Assembly: GCF_000622225.1 (NCBI RefSeq)
Contig: NZ_JHWD01000010.1
Span: 124,001-188,000 of the forward strand
Direction: 5' to 3'
Length of the DNA stretch: 64,000 bases
Origin: Roseomonas mucosa ATCC BAA-692
GTDB taxonomy: Bacteria > Pseudomonadota > Alphaproteobacteria > Acetobacterales > Acetobacteraceae
Part shown: one piece after another, positions 29,476 through 37,873 of the stretch
How the letters are laid out: every line of letters begins with the position of its first letter
Position numbering within the stretch: the first letter of the stretch is position 1
Notes under the pieces: model-generated
What the model was told of the DNA's origin: nothing
The model's input: the letters and a program-made list of their open reading frames with translations, nothing else
Databases searched by the model: none
Program-made: the position numbers and the translations under genes

Positions 29476-30471
29476 TCAGTCCAGCGCCACCACCAGCTTG
29501 CCGAAGTTCTTCCCCGACAGCAGGCCCGCGAAGGCCCCGGGCGCGTTGCGCAGCCCGTGCACCACATCCTCGCGGTACGTCAGCACCCCCTCGCGCAGCC
29601 AGCGCGCCCCGGTCTCGCGCCAGACGGGAAACTGCCGCGGATGATCGCCCACGATGAAGCCGCGGATGCTGAGCTTGTTCCGCACCGCGCTCATCAGGTT
29701 CGGGCCGGGGGCGGGGGTGCCGTCATTGTATTCCGCGACCATGCCGCACATGGCCACGCGGGCGAAGGGGTTCAGCAGCGGCCAGACCGCCCGCTGCACC
29801 GCGCCCCCGACATTCTCGAAATAGACGTCGATCCCGCGCGGGCAGGCTTCCGCCAGCGCGGCCGGAAGATCCTCGCCCCGGTGATCGACGCAGGCATCGA
29901 AGCCGAGCTCGTCGCGCACATAGGCGCATTTCTCCGCGCCCCCGGCGATGCCCACGACCCGCGCGCCCATGCGCCGCGCGATCTGTCCGGCCACGGCGCC
30001 CACCGCGCCGGAGGCTGCCGCGACCACGAAGGTCTCGCCCGGCTTGACCGGCGCGATCTCGGTGCAGCCCACCCAGGCGGTCGTGCCGGGCATGCCCAGC
30101 ACACCCAGATAAGCGGAAGGCGGGGCGGCCTCCGCATCCACCGGCACCAGCAGGTGCGGCGGCACGGAGCAGTAGTGCTGCCAGCCCCTGCCGCCCAGGA
30201 CCCAGGTGCCGGGCTCGAAGCCGGGGCCGGACACGACCTGCCCGACGCTCTGCCCCTCCATCACCGCGCCCAGCGCGACCGGCGGGGCATAGGATTTCAC
30301 GTCGTTCATCCGGCCGCGCATATAGGGGTCGAGCGACAGGAAGCGGTTGCGCACCAGCACCTCGCCCGGGGCGGGCTGCGGGACCGGCGCTTCCTCGTAG
30401 ACCAGGTCCTCCGTGGTGGGGATGCCGGTGGGGCGCCGGGCCAGACGGATCAGCGGGTTCGTCTCGGTCAT
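29476..30471 (-). CDS. zinc-independent MDR-family NADP oxidoreductase (YncB/CurA type)
   Basis: A 331-residue medium-chain reductase of the leukotriene B4 12-hydroxydehydrogenase/curcumin reductase group. RNRFLSLDPYMRGRMND is its N-terminal hallmark; the Rossmann motif is AAASGAVGAVAGQIARRMGARVVGIAGG and the family motif FENVGG follows. There are no zinc-site cysteines. Start at ATG 30471 (MTETNPLIRL); another ATG at 30480 is possible. It reduces alkenals or enones in characterised members; the natural substrate here is unknown. Confidence 0.87.
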   Translation of the reverse strand: MTETNPLIRLARRPTGIPTTEDLVYEEAPVPQPAPGEVLVRNRFLSLDPYMRGRMNDVKSYAPPVALGAVMEGQSVGQVVSGPGFEPGTWVLGGRGWQHYCSVPPHLLVPVDAEAAPPSAYLGVLGMPGTTAWVGCTEIAPVKPGETFVVAAASGAVGAVAGQIARRMGARVVGIAGGAEKCAYVRDELGFDACVDHRGEDLPAALAEACPRGIDVYFENVGGAVQRAVWPLLNPFARVAMCGMVAEYNDGTPAPGPNLMSAVRNKLSIRGFIVGDHPRQFPVWRETGARWLREGVLTYREDVVHGLRNAPGAFAGLLSGKNFGKLVVALD

Positions 30472-30674
30472 GATGCGCATACACTCCATTGTGTCTTCGG
30501 GGCCGGACCCGCCCGGTTGCGGGATCGTCCGCCCCCGGCGGCAAGATGGGGCGGTATGTCCCATGGGTGGAGGGGGAGATGGCGGGGGTGGGCACGCTTC
30601 CGGCCCGGCCCCACATCGGGTAGCGATGCGGGCCCGCCAGCGGGACAAGGGCGGCAACAGGACGGAACACAGGC

Positions 30675-31187
30675 ATGAGCGGACCCAGGCGAATCATCGG
30701 GCTGGCGGGCTGGAGCGGCGCCGGCAAGACCACCCTGCTGACCCGCCTGATCCCCAGCCTGAACGCGCGGGGCGTCTCCGTCTCGACGCTCAAGCACGCG
30801 CACCACGATTTCGACGTGGACCAGCCGGGCAAGGACAGCCACAGCCACCGGATGGCCGGGGCGCGGCAGGTGCTGGTCTCCTCGGCCCGCCGCTGGGCGC
30901 TGATGACCGAGCTGCGCGACGCCCCGGAACCCGGCCTGGCCTTCCTCCTGTCCCGCCTGTCGCCGGTGGACCTCGTGGTGGTCGAGGGCTTCAAGCGCGA
31001 CCTCCACCCGAAGCTGGAGGTCTTCCGCGCCGCCAACGGCCGCCCCTGGCTGCATCCGGAGGACCCGGCCATCCGCGCCGTGGTCTCCGACGCGCCGCCG
31101 GCGGGCGGCCTGCCCCATGCCGGGCTGGACGAGATCGAGCGCGTGGCCGACCTCGTGCTGGAATTCGCCGCCCCTTGGCACGGCTGA
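30675..31187 (+). CDS. mobB: molybdopterin-guanine dinucleotide biosynthesis adaptor MobB
   Basis: A P-loop GTP-binding protein of 170 residues that assists MobA in attaching GMP to molybdopterin. Walker A is GWSGAGKTTLLTRLI; the family motifs LKHAHHDFDVDQPGKDSHSHRMAGA and DLVVVEGFKRDLHPKLEV are intact. It overlaps the proposed moeA start by 13 bases. Confidence 0.94.
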   Translation: MSGPRRIIGLAGWSGAGKTTLLTRLIPSLNARGVSVSTLKHAHHDFDVDQPGKDSHSHRMAGARQVLVSSARRWALMTELRDAPEPGLAFLLSRLSPVDLVVVEGFKRDLHPKLEVFRAANGRPWLHPEDPAIRAVVSDAPPAGGLPHAGLDEIERVADLVLEFAAPWHG

Positions 31188-32419
31188 GCAACGACTGCTT
31201 CGCCAGCGGCGACGGCTCGCTGACGCTGGCGGAGGCGGAGGCGCTGATCGCCCGCCTGCCGCCCCTGGCGGGCGGGGCCGAGGCCGTCCCGTTGCTGGCC
31301 GCGCGCGGGCGGGTGCTGGCGGAGGACATCGCCGCGCCCATCGACCTGCCGCCCTTCGGCAACAGCGCCATGGACGGCTATGCCTTCGCCGGGGCCGATC
31401 TGGGGCCGGAAGGCGGCTGGCTGCCGCTGGCCGGCCGGGTGGCGGCGGGCGACGCGGCGGCCCCCCTGCCGCCGGGCCACGCCGTCCGCATCCTGACGGG
31501 CGCGCCGCTGCCGCCCGGCGCGGATACGGTGATGATGCAGGAGGATGCCAGGGCCGGGACGGGGCGGGTCTTCCTGCCGCCGGGCCTGCCAGCCGGGGCC
31601 AATATCCGCCACGCCGGGGAGGACCTGCCGACGGGCGCCCTGGCCCTGCCGAAGGGGCGGCTGGTCGCGGCCCCCGAGATCGCCCTGGCGGCGGCACTGG
31701 GCCTGGCGGCCCTTCCCGTGACGCGGCGCCCACGCCTGGGCGTCTTCAGCACGGGCAGCGAGCTGGTGGCGCCCGGCGGGCGGCTCGGCCCGGCCCAGGC
31801 GCATGACAGCAACCGCTTCATGCTGCTGTCCCTCCTGGCGAACCTGCCGGTGGAGGCGGTGGATCTCGGCCTGCTGCCCGACCGGCGCGGGGAGACCGAG
31901 GCAGCGCTGCGCGAGGCTGCGCTCTCACATGACATGTTACTGACATCTGGCGGCGTGAGCACGGGCGAGGAGGACCATGTCCGCCGGGCCATGGAGGCAA
32001 CGGGGAGCCTCGCCTTCTGGCGGCTGGCGGTGAAGCCGGGGCGTCCCCTGGCGATGGGGGTGGTGGAGGGCCGCCCCGTCATGGGCCTGCCGGGCAATCC
32101 GGTCGCCGCGCTGCTCGGCTTCCTGCACCTCGCGCGTCCCCTGGCCCTGCACCTCGCCGGGGCCGCGCCGAAGCCGCTGCCGCGTTTCGAGCTGCGCGCC
32201 GGCTTCAGCCACCGCAAGCTGCCGGGGCGGCGGGAATACCTGCGCGTGGCGGTGGAGGCGGGGCCGGACGGTCCGGTGGCCCGCAAGCCGGGGCGGGCAG
32301 GGGCGGGGCAGATCGCCTCGCTGCTGCAAAGCGACGCCTTCGCCGAGCTGCCGGAAGACATGGGCGATGTCGCGCCGGGCGACCGCATCCTGGTGCTGCC
32401 CTTCGCCGGGCTGTTCTGA
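31175..32419 (+). CDS. moeA: molybdopterin molybdenumtransferase MoeA
   Basis: Inserts molybdate into adenylated molybdopterin. The 414-residue product has the domain order of MoeA: LPPFGNSAMDGYAFAG near the N-terminus, RILTGAPLPPGADTVMMQED, the MoCF domain FSTGSELV and LLTSGGVSTGEEDHV, VMGLPGNPVAALLGF and a C-terminal beta domain. No ATG or GTG suits the start: TTG 31175 (MARLSNDCFASGDG) inside the mobB 3' end is best, with CTG 31184 the next choice. Translational coupling to mobB is likely. Confidence 0.92.
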   Translation: MARLSNDCFASGDGSLTLAEAEALIARLPPLAGGAEAVPLLAARGRVLAEDIAAPIDLPPFGNSAMDGYAFAGADLGPEGGWLPLAGRVAAGDAAAPLPPGHAVRILTGAPLPPGADTVMMQEDARAGTGRVFLPPGLPAGANIRHAGEDLPTGALALPKGRLVAAPEIALAAALGLAALPVTRRPRLGVFSTGSELVAPGGRLGPAQAHDSNRFMLLSLLANLPVEAVDLGLLPDRRGETEAALREAALSHDMLLTSGGVSTGEEDHVRRAMEATGSLAFWRLAVKPGRPLAMGVVEGRPVMGLPGNPVAALLGFLHLARPLALHLAGAAPKPLPRFELRAGFSHRKLPGRREYLRVAVEAGPDGPVARKPGRAGAGQIASLLQSDAFAELPEDMGDVAPGDRILVLPFAGLF

Positions 32420-32852
32420 CACGGGCCATGGACCACGCCGGTCCATGGAGTGCCTCTTGCTTCTCCGCCCGCGCCACGCTATAGGAATAAAGTCATCGCC
32501 TGGGTTCCGCCTACCCGACAGCACCGGCTCCCGGTGCCACGGAAGGCCCGCACGCTCCGCGCACCTCCCGCCTCGATATTGTGGTCCCGCGAGGCAAGGC
32601 CTCAGTGGCACCCATCCACCACGCAAAGCGAAGCCATGGTCCCCATCCCGACAGATAAAGGACTAAAAACCTAAAACACCAAAACCCTAAAACGGTACGG
32701 AAGTGAGAGACCCTGGCCCCGCGGATAGCGACGGCCCAGTCACCCTTGCCTCCGCCCAGCCCCCGAAAACCTTGCCGGAGCCCCATGTGCCCAAAGGACA
32801 CGCCCACGGCCCGGCGCGGCCCACCATTCGGAGGCTCGCCCCCGGGGCCGCC
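32420..32852. other. 433-bp non-coding block with an AT-rich core
   Basis: No credible gene is seen on either strand between the moeA stop and the mobA stop. Contents: a 9-bp perfect hairpin at 32426-32448 (possible moeA terminator, no T-run), a second perfect hairpin GCACCGG-CTC-CCGGTGC at 32521-32537, and an A-rich stretch at 32647-32700 with repeated CTAAAAC/CCAAAAC units, markedly AT-rich against its surroundings. Confidence 0.55.
32426..32448. terminator. possible terminator hairpin after moeA
   Basis: CCATGGACC and GGTCCATGG form a perfect 9-bp stem with a five-base loop, seven bases after the moeA stop. Only scattered Ts follow, so intrinsic termination is uncertain. Confidence 0.45.
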
Positions 32853-33461
32853 TCACCCCAGGATGCGCCGCTCGGCCTCCGCCAGTTCCTCCGGCGTATT
32901 GGCATTGAAGAACGGATCGCCGGGCCCCGCCTCCCAGGTGGCCAGGGCGCAGCCCCAGCGCGCGGCCCAGGCCCCGACCCGCCTTTCCCCCGCCAGAAGG
33001 CTGCTCCGGAGCTCCCCGCGCAACGCGACGGGCCAGAGCGCCACAGGCGGATGGCGGTGCGGGCCGGAGGCCGCGCAGGCGATGGGGGTCCCGGCGGCCT
33101 CCCGCGCGATATGCAGGCGCGCGACGAGATCGGGCGGCGCGAAGGGGTTGTCGCCCGGCAGGGACACCAGCCACGGCAGGTCCGGCCGGTGTTCCGCCAC
33201 CCAGTCCATGCCCGCCAGGACACCCGCCAATGGCCCGGGGAAGTCCGGCATGCCATCCGCGGCCACGGGCAGGCCCCAGGCGCCGAAGCGCGCCGGATCG
33301 CCGTTCGCGTTCAGCAGGCAGGCCGCGACCTGAGGCCGGAGGGAGGCCAGCACATGGTCCAGCATGGCCCGCCCGCCAAGCGGCCGCAGCACCTTGTCGC
33401 CGCCGCCCATCCGCCGCGCCAGCCCGCCCGCCAGGACGAGCCCCGCCGTGTCATCCCGCAT
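32853..33461 (-). CDS. mobA: molybdenum cofactor guanylyltransferase MobA
   Basis: A nucleotidyltransferase of 202 residues that converts molybdenum-molybdopterin to the guanine dinucleotide form used by DMSO-reductase-type enzymes. The signature LVLAGGLARRMGGGDKVLRPLGGRAMLDHVLA opens the protein; LPGDNPFAPPDLVARL holds the metal-binding Asp; the C-terminus FFNANTPEELAEAE is typical. It is convergent with mobB-moeA across the non-coding block. Confidence 0.93.
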   Translation of the reverse strand: MRDDTAGLVLAGGLARRMGGGDKVLRPLGGRAMLDHVLASLRPQVAACLLNANGDPARFGAWGLPVAADGMPDFPGPLAGVLAGMDWVAEHRPDLPWLVSLPGDNPFAPPDLVARLHIAREAAGTPIACAASGPHRHPPVALWPVALRGELRSSLLAGERRVGAWAARWGCALATWEAGPGDPFFNANTPEELAEAERRILG

Positions 33462-33524
33462 GGTCCCCCGCCCCCTTGGTCCCCGCCCCCTGGGCCCCTG
33501 CCTCCTTGGCCGGACGCCCCGCCG

Positions 33525-34910
33525 TCAGCTCAGCCGCGTCATCACCGCGATATAGGCGATGAACACCACGCCCAGGCCCCAGACCACGCCGCTGATCTCC
33601 CGCGCCCGGCCGAGCGCCAGGAACAGCAGGATATAGCTCAGCGTGCCGATCGCCATGCCGTTGATCAGGTTGTTGGTCAGCACCGTCAGCAGCAGCGTCA
33701 ACGCCACCGGCACGGCATTGGTGAGCTGGCCCAGGTCGATCCGCGTCAGCCCCTGCAGCATCAGCACGCCGACCACCACCAGCGCCGGGGCCGTGGCCTG
33801 CGGCGGGATCACGGTGAAGACCGGCCAGACGAACAGCGCCAGGAAGAATAGCGCCGCCACGGTGATGGAGGTGAGTCCGGTGCGCCCGCCCGCCTGCACG
33901 CCGGTGACGGATTCGATATAGGCCGTGACCACGGAGGTGCCGAGGATCGGCCCCACGATCGTCGCCGTCGCATCCGTGGAGAAGGCCGCCGTGGCATTGG
34001 GGATGGACCCGTCCGGCCGGCGCAGGTTCGCCGCCCCCGTGACGCCGATCACCGTCGCCAGCGTCGAGAAGAACTCGGCGCAGACGAAGTAGAAGAGGAT
34101 CGGCAGCACCACGATGAAGTTCTGGAACATGTAGGAGAAGTCGAGCTGGCCGAAGGTGTTGGACGGCCAGTGCGGCAGCGCCAGAAAGGCGGAAGGCGCC
34201 TTGGTGATCGCCGTGCCGTTCGGCAGCGGCACGAAGCAGCCGATGACGGTCAGCACGGCAATGGACAGGATCAGCGCGCCGGGAACCTGCCGCGCCACCA
34301 GCATCGGCGTGACCAGGATGCCGGCCAGGGTCAGCAGAACCGCGGGTTCGCGCAGCGAGCCCATGGCGATGAAGGTGCCGGGATTGGCCACCACGAAGCC
34401 CGCGCCGCGCAGGGCGATGAAGACGATATAGGCGCCGACCGCCGCGCTGATGCCGACCTTCAGCACCTCCGGCACGTCCTTCGCCACCTTCTCGCGCAGC
34501 TTCGTCAGGCTGAGCAGCAGGAAGACCACGCCGGTGAAGCAGACCATGGCGAGCGCGCCCTGCCAGGGCACGCCCATCCCCTTCACCAGGATGAAGGTGA
34601 AGACAACGTTGGACCCCATCGCCGGCGCCACGGCGAGCGGCAGGTTCGCCGTCAGCCCCATCATCACGCTGCCGAAGATGGCGGCCAGCGCGGTGGCGAT
34701 CACCAGGTCGCCGCGGTCCATGCCGGCCTGCGACATGATCGCCGGGTTCACCGCGATGATATAGGCCATGGCGGCGAAGGTGGTGAGGCCGGCGATCGCC
34801 TCCTGCGGCACGGAGCTGCCGCGCTCGCTCAGTTTGAAGAAGCGGTCGAGCGCGCCTTTCGGCCGTGCCTCGCCGATGGGCGCCCCCGCACCCAGGCTTG
34901 CATTACTCAT
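33525..34910 (-). CDS. AzgA/PbuG-type NCS2 purine permease
   Basis: A membrane transporter of 461 residues for hypoxanthine, guanine or adenine. Family marks are DRFFKLSERGSSVPQEAIAGLTTFAAMAYIIAVNPAIM, AVAPAMGSNVVFTFILV and the region around TDATATIVGPILGTSVVTAYIESVTGVQAGGRTGLTS. It has about 12 hydrophobic segments. The start is set at ATG 34910, the third of three tandem copies of a 14-bp unit; an in-frame ATG at 34931 would add MQDEQCK. Its SD overlaps the stop codon of the adenine deaminase gene, so the two form one transcription unit. Confidence 0.9.
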   Translation of the reverse strand: MSNASLGAGAPIGEARPKGALDRFFKLSERGSSVPQEAIAGLTTFAAMAYIIAVNPAIMSQAGMDRGDLVIATALAAIFGSVMMGLTANLPLAVAPAMGSNVVFTFILVKGMGVPWQGALAMVCFTGVVFLLLSLTKLREKVAKDVPEVLKVGISAAVGAYIVFIALRGAGFVVANPGTFIAMGSLREPAVLLTLAGILVTPMLVARQVPGALILSIAVLTVIGCFVPLPNGTAITKAPSAFLALPHWPSNTFGQLDFSYMFQNFIVVLPILFYFVCAEFFSTLATVIGVTGAANLRRPDGSIPNATAAFSTDATATIVGPILGTSVVTAYIESVTGVQAGGRTGLTSITVAALFFLALFVWPVFTVIPPQATAPALVVVGVLMLQGLTRIDLGQLTNAVPVALTLLLTVLTNNLINGMAIGTLSYILLFLALGRAREISGVVWGLGVVFIAYIAVMTRLS

Positions 34911-34938
34911 CTTGCATTGCTCATCTTGCATTGCTCAT
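34897..34938 (-). repeat. three tandem 14-bp start-codon units with nested mini-ORFs
   Basis: Read on the minus strand, ATGAGCAATGCAAG is repeated at 34938-34925 and 34924-34911 and, with one change, at 34910-34897. Copies one and two each encode M-S-N-A-R-stop, and each stop (TGA) overlaps the next copy's ATG as ATGA. The SD AGGAGGGGG (34955-34947) is eight bases before copy one, not before the gene's own ATG in copy three. Confidence 0.9.
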
Positions 34939-34953
34939 GTGGAGAACCCCCTC

Positions 34954-36825
34954 CTACCAGACCACCGGATGCGTCTCGCCGGTCTGCACGTTGACGAAGC
35001 CCAGCGGCGCCTGCTCGCAGGGGGCCACGAGCACCCAGCGCCACGGCGCGCAGGTGAGGGTGGCGAAGATCAGGCGTTCCGGGAAACCAGGGAACCAGCG
35101 GGGGTGGAAGGTGGGCTCGTACATCCACTCCACCTTCGCGCCCTCGTCATAGAGGTGCTGCATCTCCGCGTTCAGCGCCTCCGCCGGGCGGCAGCTCATC
35201 AGCCCGCCGACCTCGTAGCGCACGGTGGCAACCAGCGCGCCCTCCCGCACCAGGGCCCAGCCGCCGCCCGTCTCGCGCAGCGCGTTCACCGCCTTCGCCA
35301 TGGCCTCGTCGCAGGAACCCACGACCCAGATGTTGTGCTTGTCATGCGCGACCGAGCAGGCGAGCGCCGTGCCGGGCGTGGCCGGTCCGCAGCCGAGCCA
35401 GAACATCCTCGCCGTGCGCCCCTCGCCGGAGAAACGGTCCACGATGGCGAATTTCGTGACGTGGCGCGCGGCGTTGCGCTGCACGGCGCCATCCGCGACC
35501 GGCAGCTCCATGGTGATGAAGCCGTCATTCCAGTGGAAGGGACGCAGCAGTGCCGCCTGCATCGCCGCGCGTCCCGGCGTGGCGGCGATGCGGAAATCCT
35601 CGGCTCTCATCTCGCGCCGGATGTTCACTGTCCGCGTCGCCCATTCCGGCCATGCGATGCGCGGCACCGGCCCGGTGTAGCGCGTGCCTTCGCTCACCGG
35701 CTGTCCATCGGCCCAGACCTTCGCGATCTCCAGCGCCGCGACATCGCGCAGCAGCACCACGTCGGCGAAGCGGCCGGGCGCGAGGCTGCCCACCCAGGGG
35801 GTCAGGCGCATGTGCCGCGCCGGGTTCAGCGTGACGCACTGGATCGCGGTTTCCGGGGCGAGGCCCAGGCGTATCGCGGTGCGGGCATTGTGGTCCGTGG
35901 CGCCCAGCCGGATCGTGTCCGAGGCGCTGCGGTCGTCGGTGGTGAAGGCGACCTGCGACCAGTCTGCGAGGCCCTTGTCCAGCAGCCAGGGGATCACCTG
36001 GTCCATGGAATAGGGGCGGATCTCGGTGAAGATGCCGTGGCGGAGCTTCTCCCACACCTCCTCCGGCGACCAGGCCTCATGGTCGGAGGCGAGGCCGGCG
36101 GCGGCGAAGGCGTTGATCTCCGGCAGCTCCCGCAGCCCCGCGCCATGGCCCTCCACCACGCCGCGCTGGGCGAAGGTCGCCTGGATCATGCCCCAGAGCC
36201 GCTTGTAGGACGGGTTCTCCGGGTTCCAGACGGCGGGCCAGTCCATCACCTCGTCCAGCCCGGCCACCATCAGGCTCTCGCGCAGGAAGCCCTGCTGCTC
36301 GTCATGGCCGAACCAGCCGCCGCCCCATTCATAGGCGGTGGGCGGCACGGCGGAGCCGGGCAGGGGGAAGATCTTCAGCGGCGACCCCTGGCGCCGGGCC
36401 GTGAGCCAGAATTCCAGGTTGTGCGGCCCGTCCACGTTGGAGAACTCGTGGCTGGCCTCGCAGGTCCAGGTATTGCCGCGCGGCAGCACCAGCGCCGCCT
36501 CCCACTCCGGCGTCAGGTGGGAGCTCTCGATATGCTTATGCACCTCGCCGAAGCCAGGCACCGCGGCGAGGTCCGGCTCATGGACGCGCTCCCCGGCCTC
36601 GCCGGGCCAGGAGCCGGCGGGGCCGACATAGGCGATGCGGCGGCCGCGGATGACGACCTCCGCATCCTCCATCCAGCTCCGGGTATGCACGTCCAGCAGT
36701 CGTCCGACCCGCAGCACCCGGTCCGCCGGGCGCCGGCCCAGGGCCACCAGTGTCAGCTCCTGGCGGATGCTCACCTCGCTCGCGGCATCGATCAGCAGGT
36801 CGTCGGGAAGACGGGCAGGGGTCAT
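34954..36825 (-). CDS. ade: adenine deaminase
   Basis: Amidohydrolase of 623 residues that deaminates adenine to hypoxanthine. The metal-binding strand is PGFGEVHKHIESS (HxH kept, with a lysine between the histidines), followed by GHGAGL and SDHEAW, and TDDRSASDTIRLG with the metal Asp. The C-terminal adenine-deaminase domain includes VAHDKHNIWVVGSCDEAMAKAVNAL. It is somewhat longer than the 540-590 residues usual for Ade. It is followed by the purine permease, whose SD overlaps its stop. Identification is firm at family level; strict adenine specificity is inferred. Confidence 0.85.
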   Translation of the reverse strand: MTPARLPDDLLIDAASEVSIRQELTLVALGRRPADRVLRVGRLLDVHTRSWMEDAEVVIRGRRIAYVGPAGSWPGEAGERVHEPDLAAVPGFGEVHKHIESSHLTPEWEAALVLPRGNTWTCEASHEFSNVDGPHNLEFWLTARRQGSPLKIFPLPGSAVPPTAYEWGGGWFGHDEQQGFLRESLMVAGLDEVMDWPAVWNPENPSYKRLWGMIQATFAQRGVVEGHGAGLRELPEINAFAAAGLASDHEAWSPEEVWEKLRHGIFTEIRPYSMDQVIPWLLDKGLADWSQVAFTTDDRSASDTIRLGATDHNARTAIRLGLAPETAIQCVTLNPARHMRLTPWVGSLAPGRFADVVLLRDVAALEIAKVWADGQPVSEGTRYTGPVPRIAWPEWATRTVNIRREMRAEDFRIAATPGRAAMQAALLRPFHWNDGFITMELPVADGAVQRNAARHVTKFAIVDRFSGEGRTARMFWLGCGPATPGTALACSVAHDKHNIWVVGSCDEAMAKAVNALRETGGGWALVREGALVATVRYEVGGLMSCRPAEALNAEMQHLYDEGAKVEWMYEPTFHPRWFPGFPERLIFATLTCAPWRWVLVAPCEQAPLGFVNVQTGETHPVVW

Positions 36826-37187
36826 GGCAGATCCGGCGGGCTGGGGGATGGCGGCGGCGCGGGTCTGGCTCCCCCGGCCACCGGGCCCGCGGAAAATCTT
36901 GCAATTCGAGTGCCATGTACAGGGGCGCCGCCACCCGTCACCCGCCGTGGAGCGCCGGGCCGGACCGCCCAGTTATCCCCAAAATCCGTGGAAGGTTCTG
37001 TGGATAACCATCCGGAAATGTGACGGAGCCGAGGCACTTCCTGGGCTTTTTCGACCTTGCCGCAAAATGCCTCCGAAGCGGGGGGAAACCGGCCCCGTCC
37101 AACCGGAGGCGACAGCCGAAGCGGAAGAAACCCCGCCGGAGGGGGTTCCGCCGTGCCCCGACAATCCGCCGGGGCGCGGCCGGCGCC
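36826..37187. other. 362-bp intergenic region with inverted DnaA-box-like pair
   Basis: No gene seen between the ade start and the upp stop. It contains an inverted pair GTTATCCCCA / TGTGGATAAC (36972-37008), a weak hairpin AACCCC/GGGGTT at 37129-37147 that could terminate upp transcription, and presumably the ade promoter, which I cannot place. Confidence 0.5.
36972..37008. promoter_or_regulatory. inverted pair of DnaA-box-like sites
   Basis: TTATCCCCA at 36973-36981 differs from the DnaA box TTATCCACA at one base; TGTGGATAA at 36999-37007 is a perfect box on the other strand. Together they make a 10-bp inverted repeat with one mismatched pair and a 17-base spacer. No other origin feature is nearby. 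Confidence 0.45.
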
Positions 37188-37829
37188 TCACTTGGTGCCG
37201 AAGAGCCGGTCCCCCGCATCGCCCAGGCCGGGCAGGATATAGGCATGGTCGTTCAGCTCGCGGTCCAGCGAGGCGGTGAAGACCGGCACGTCCGGATGCG
37301 CTTCGGCGAAGACGCGCAGCCCTTCCGGCGCGGCGAGGAGGCAGGCGAAGCTCACCTGCGAGGCACCGGCCTGCTTGATGCGCGACACGGCGGCGGCGGC
37401 GGAATGGCCGGTGGCCAACATGGGGTCCACCGCGATCACCTGCCGGGCGCCGATGTCGTCGGGCAGCTTCAGGTAGTATTCCACCGGCACCAGGGTCTGC
37501 GGGTCGCGGTACAGGCCGACATGGCCGACGCGGGCGGAGGGGACGAGGTCCAGCATCCCCTGCAGCAGCCCGTCGCCGGCGCGCAGGATGGACACGAAGC
37601 AGAGCTTCTTGCCCGAGAGGATGGGCGCCTCCATCACCTCCAGCGGCGTCTCGATGCTGGTGGTCTCCAGCGGCAGGTCGCGCGTGACCTCATAGGCCAT
37701 CAGCAGGCTGATCTCGCGCGCCAGGCGGCGGAACTCGCCGGTCGAGGTCTCCTTGCGCCGCATCAGCGTCAGCTTGTGCTGCACCAGGGGGTGGTCGATC
37801 ACCTTCAGGGTCGGATGGGCGGCGGACAT
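37188..37829 (-). CDS. upp: uracil phosphoribosyltransferase
   Basis: Converts uracil and PRPP to UMP. The 213-residue product has the type I PRTase layout: [62 protein letters not shown] loop [22 protein letters not shown] and the uracil-binding end [18 protein letters not shown]. The common DPMLATGGS is DPMLATGHS here. It follows the URC4-type gene by 44 bases on the same strand. In Lachancea kluyveri URC6 encodes this same activity and is needed for uracil catabolism, so here it probably has a catabolic as well as a salvage role. Confidence 0.95.
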   Translation of the reverse strand: MSAAHPTLKVIDHPLVQHKLTLMRRKETSTGEFRRLAREISLLMAYEVTRDLPLETTSIETPLEVMEAPILSGKKLCFVSILRAGDGLLQGMLDLVPSARVGHVGLYRDPQTLVPVEYYLKLPDDIGARQVIAVDPMLATGHSAAAAVSRIKQAGASQVSFACLLAAPEGLRVFAEAHPDVPVFTASLDRELNDHAYILPGLGDAGDRLFGTK

Positions 37830-37873
37830 GGTGTCGGGACCTTCTTCGTCTCGGCGGGAAAGGGCTCGGCCGG

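Noticed and set aside
32640-32705. Telomere-like TTTAGGG motif on the minus strand
   Set aside because: Units are irregular and short, and the window is internal bacterial chromosome; no telomere structure is supported.
32511-32807. 98-codon frame on the minus strand with a hydrophobic stretch
   Set aside because: No convincing SD, composition unlike neighbouring genes, and hydrophobicity arises from the T-rich strand of the AT-rich core.
36905-36925. GAGTGCCAT near ade resembling one arm of the CIRCE-like element
   Set aside because: The matching left arm is absent at the required spacing, so it is only a half-site and probably chance.
36972-37008. Chromosomal replication origin
   Set aside because: Only two boxes, no AT-rich unwinding region and no dnaA, parAB, hemE or similar origin neighbours; listed only as a DnaA-box-like pair.
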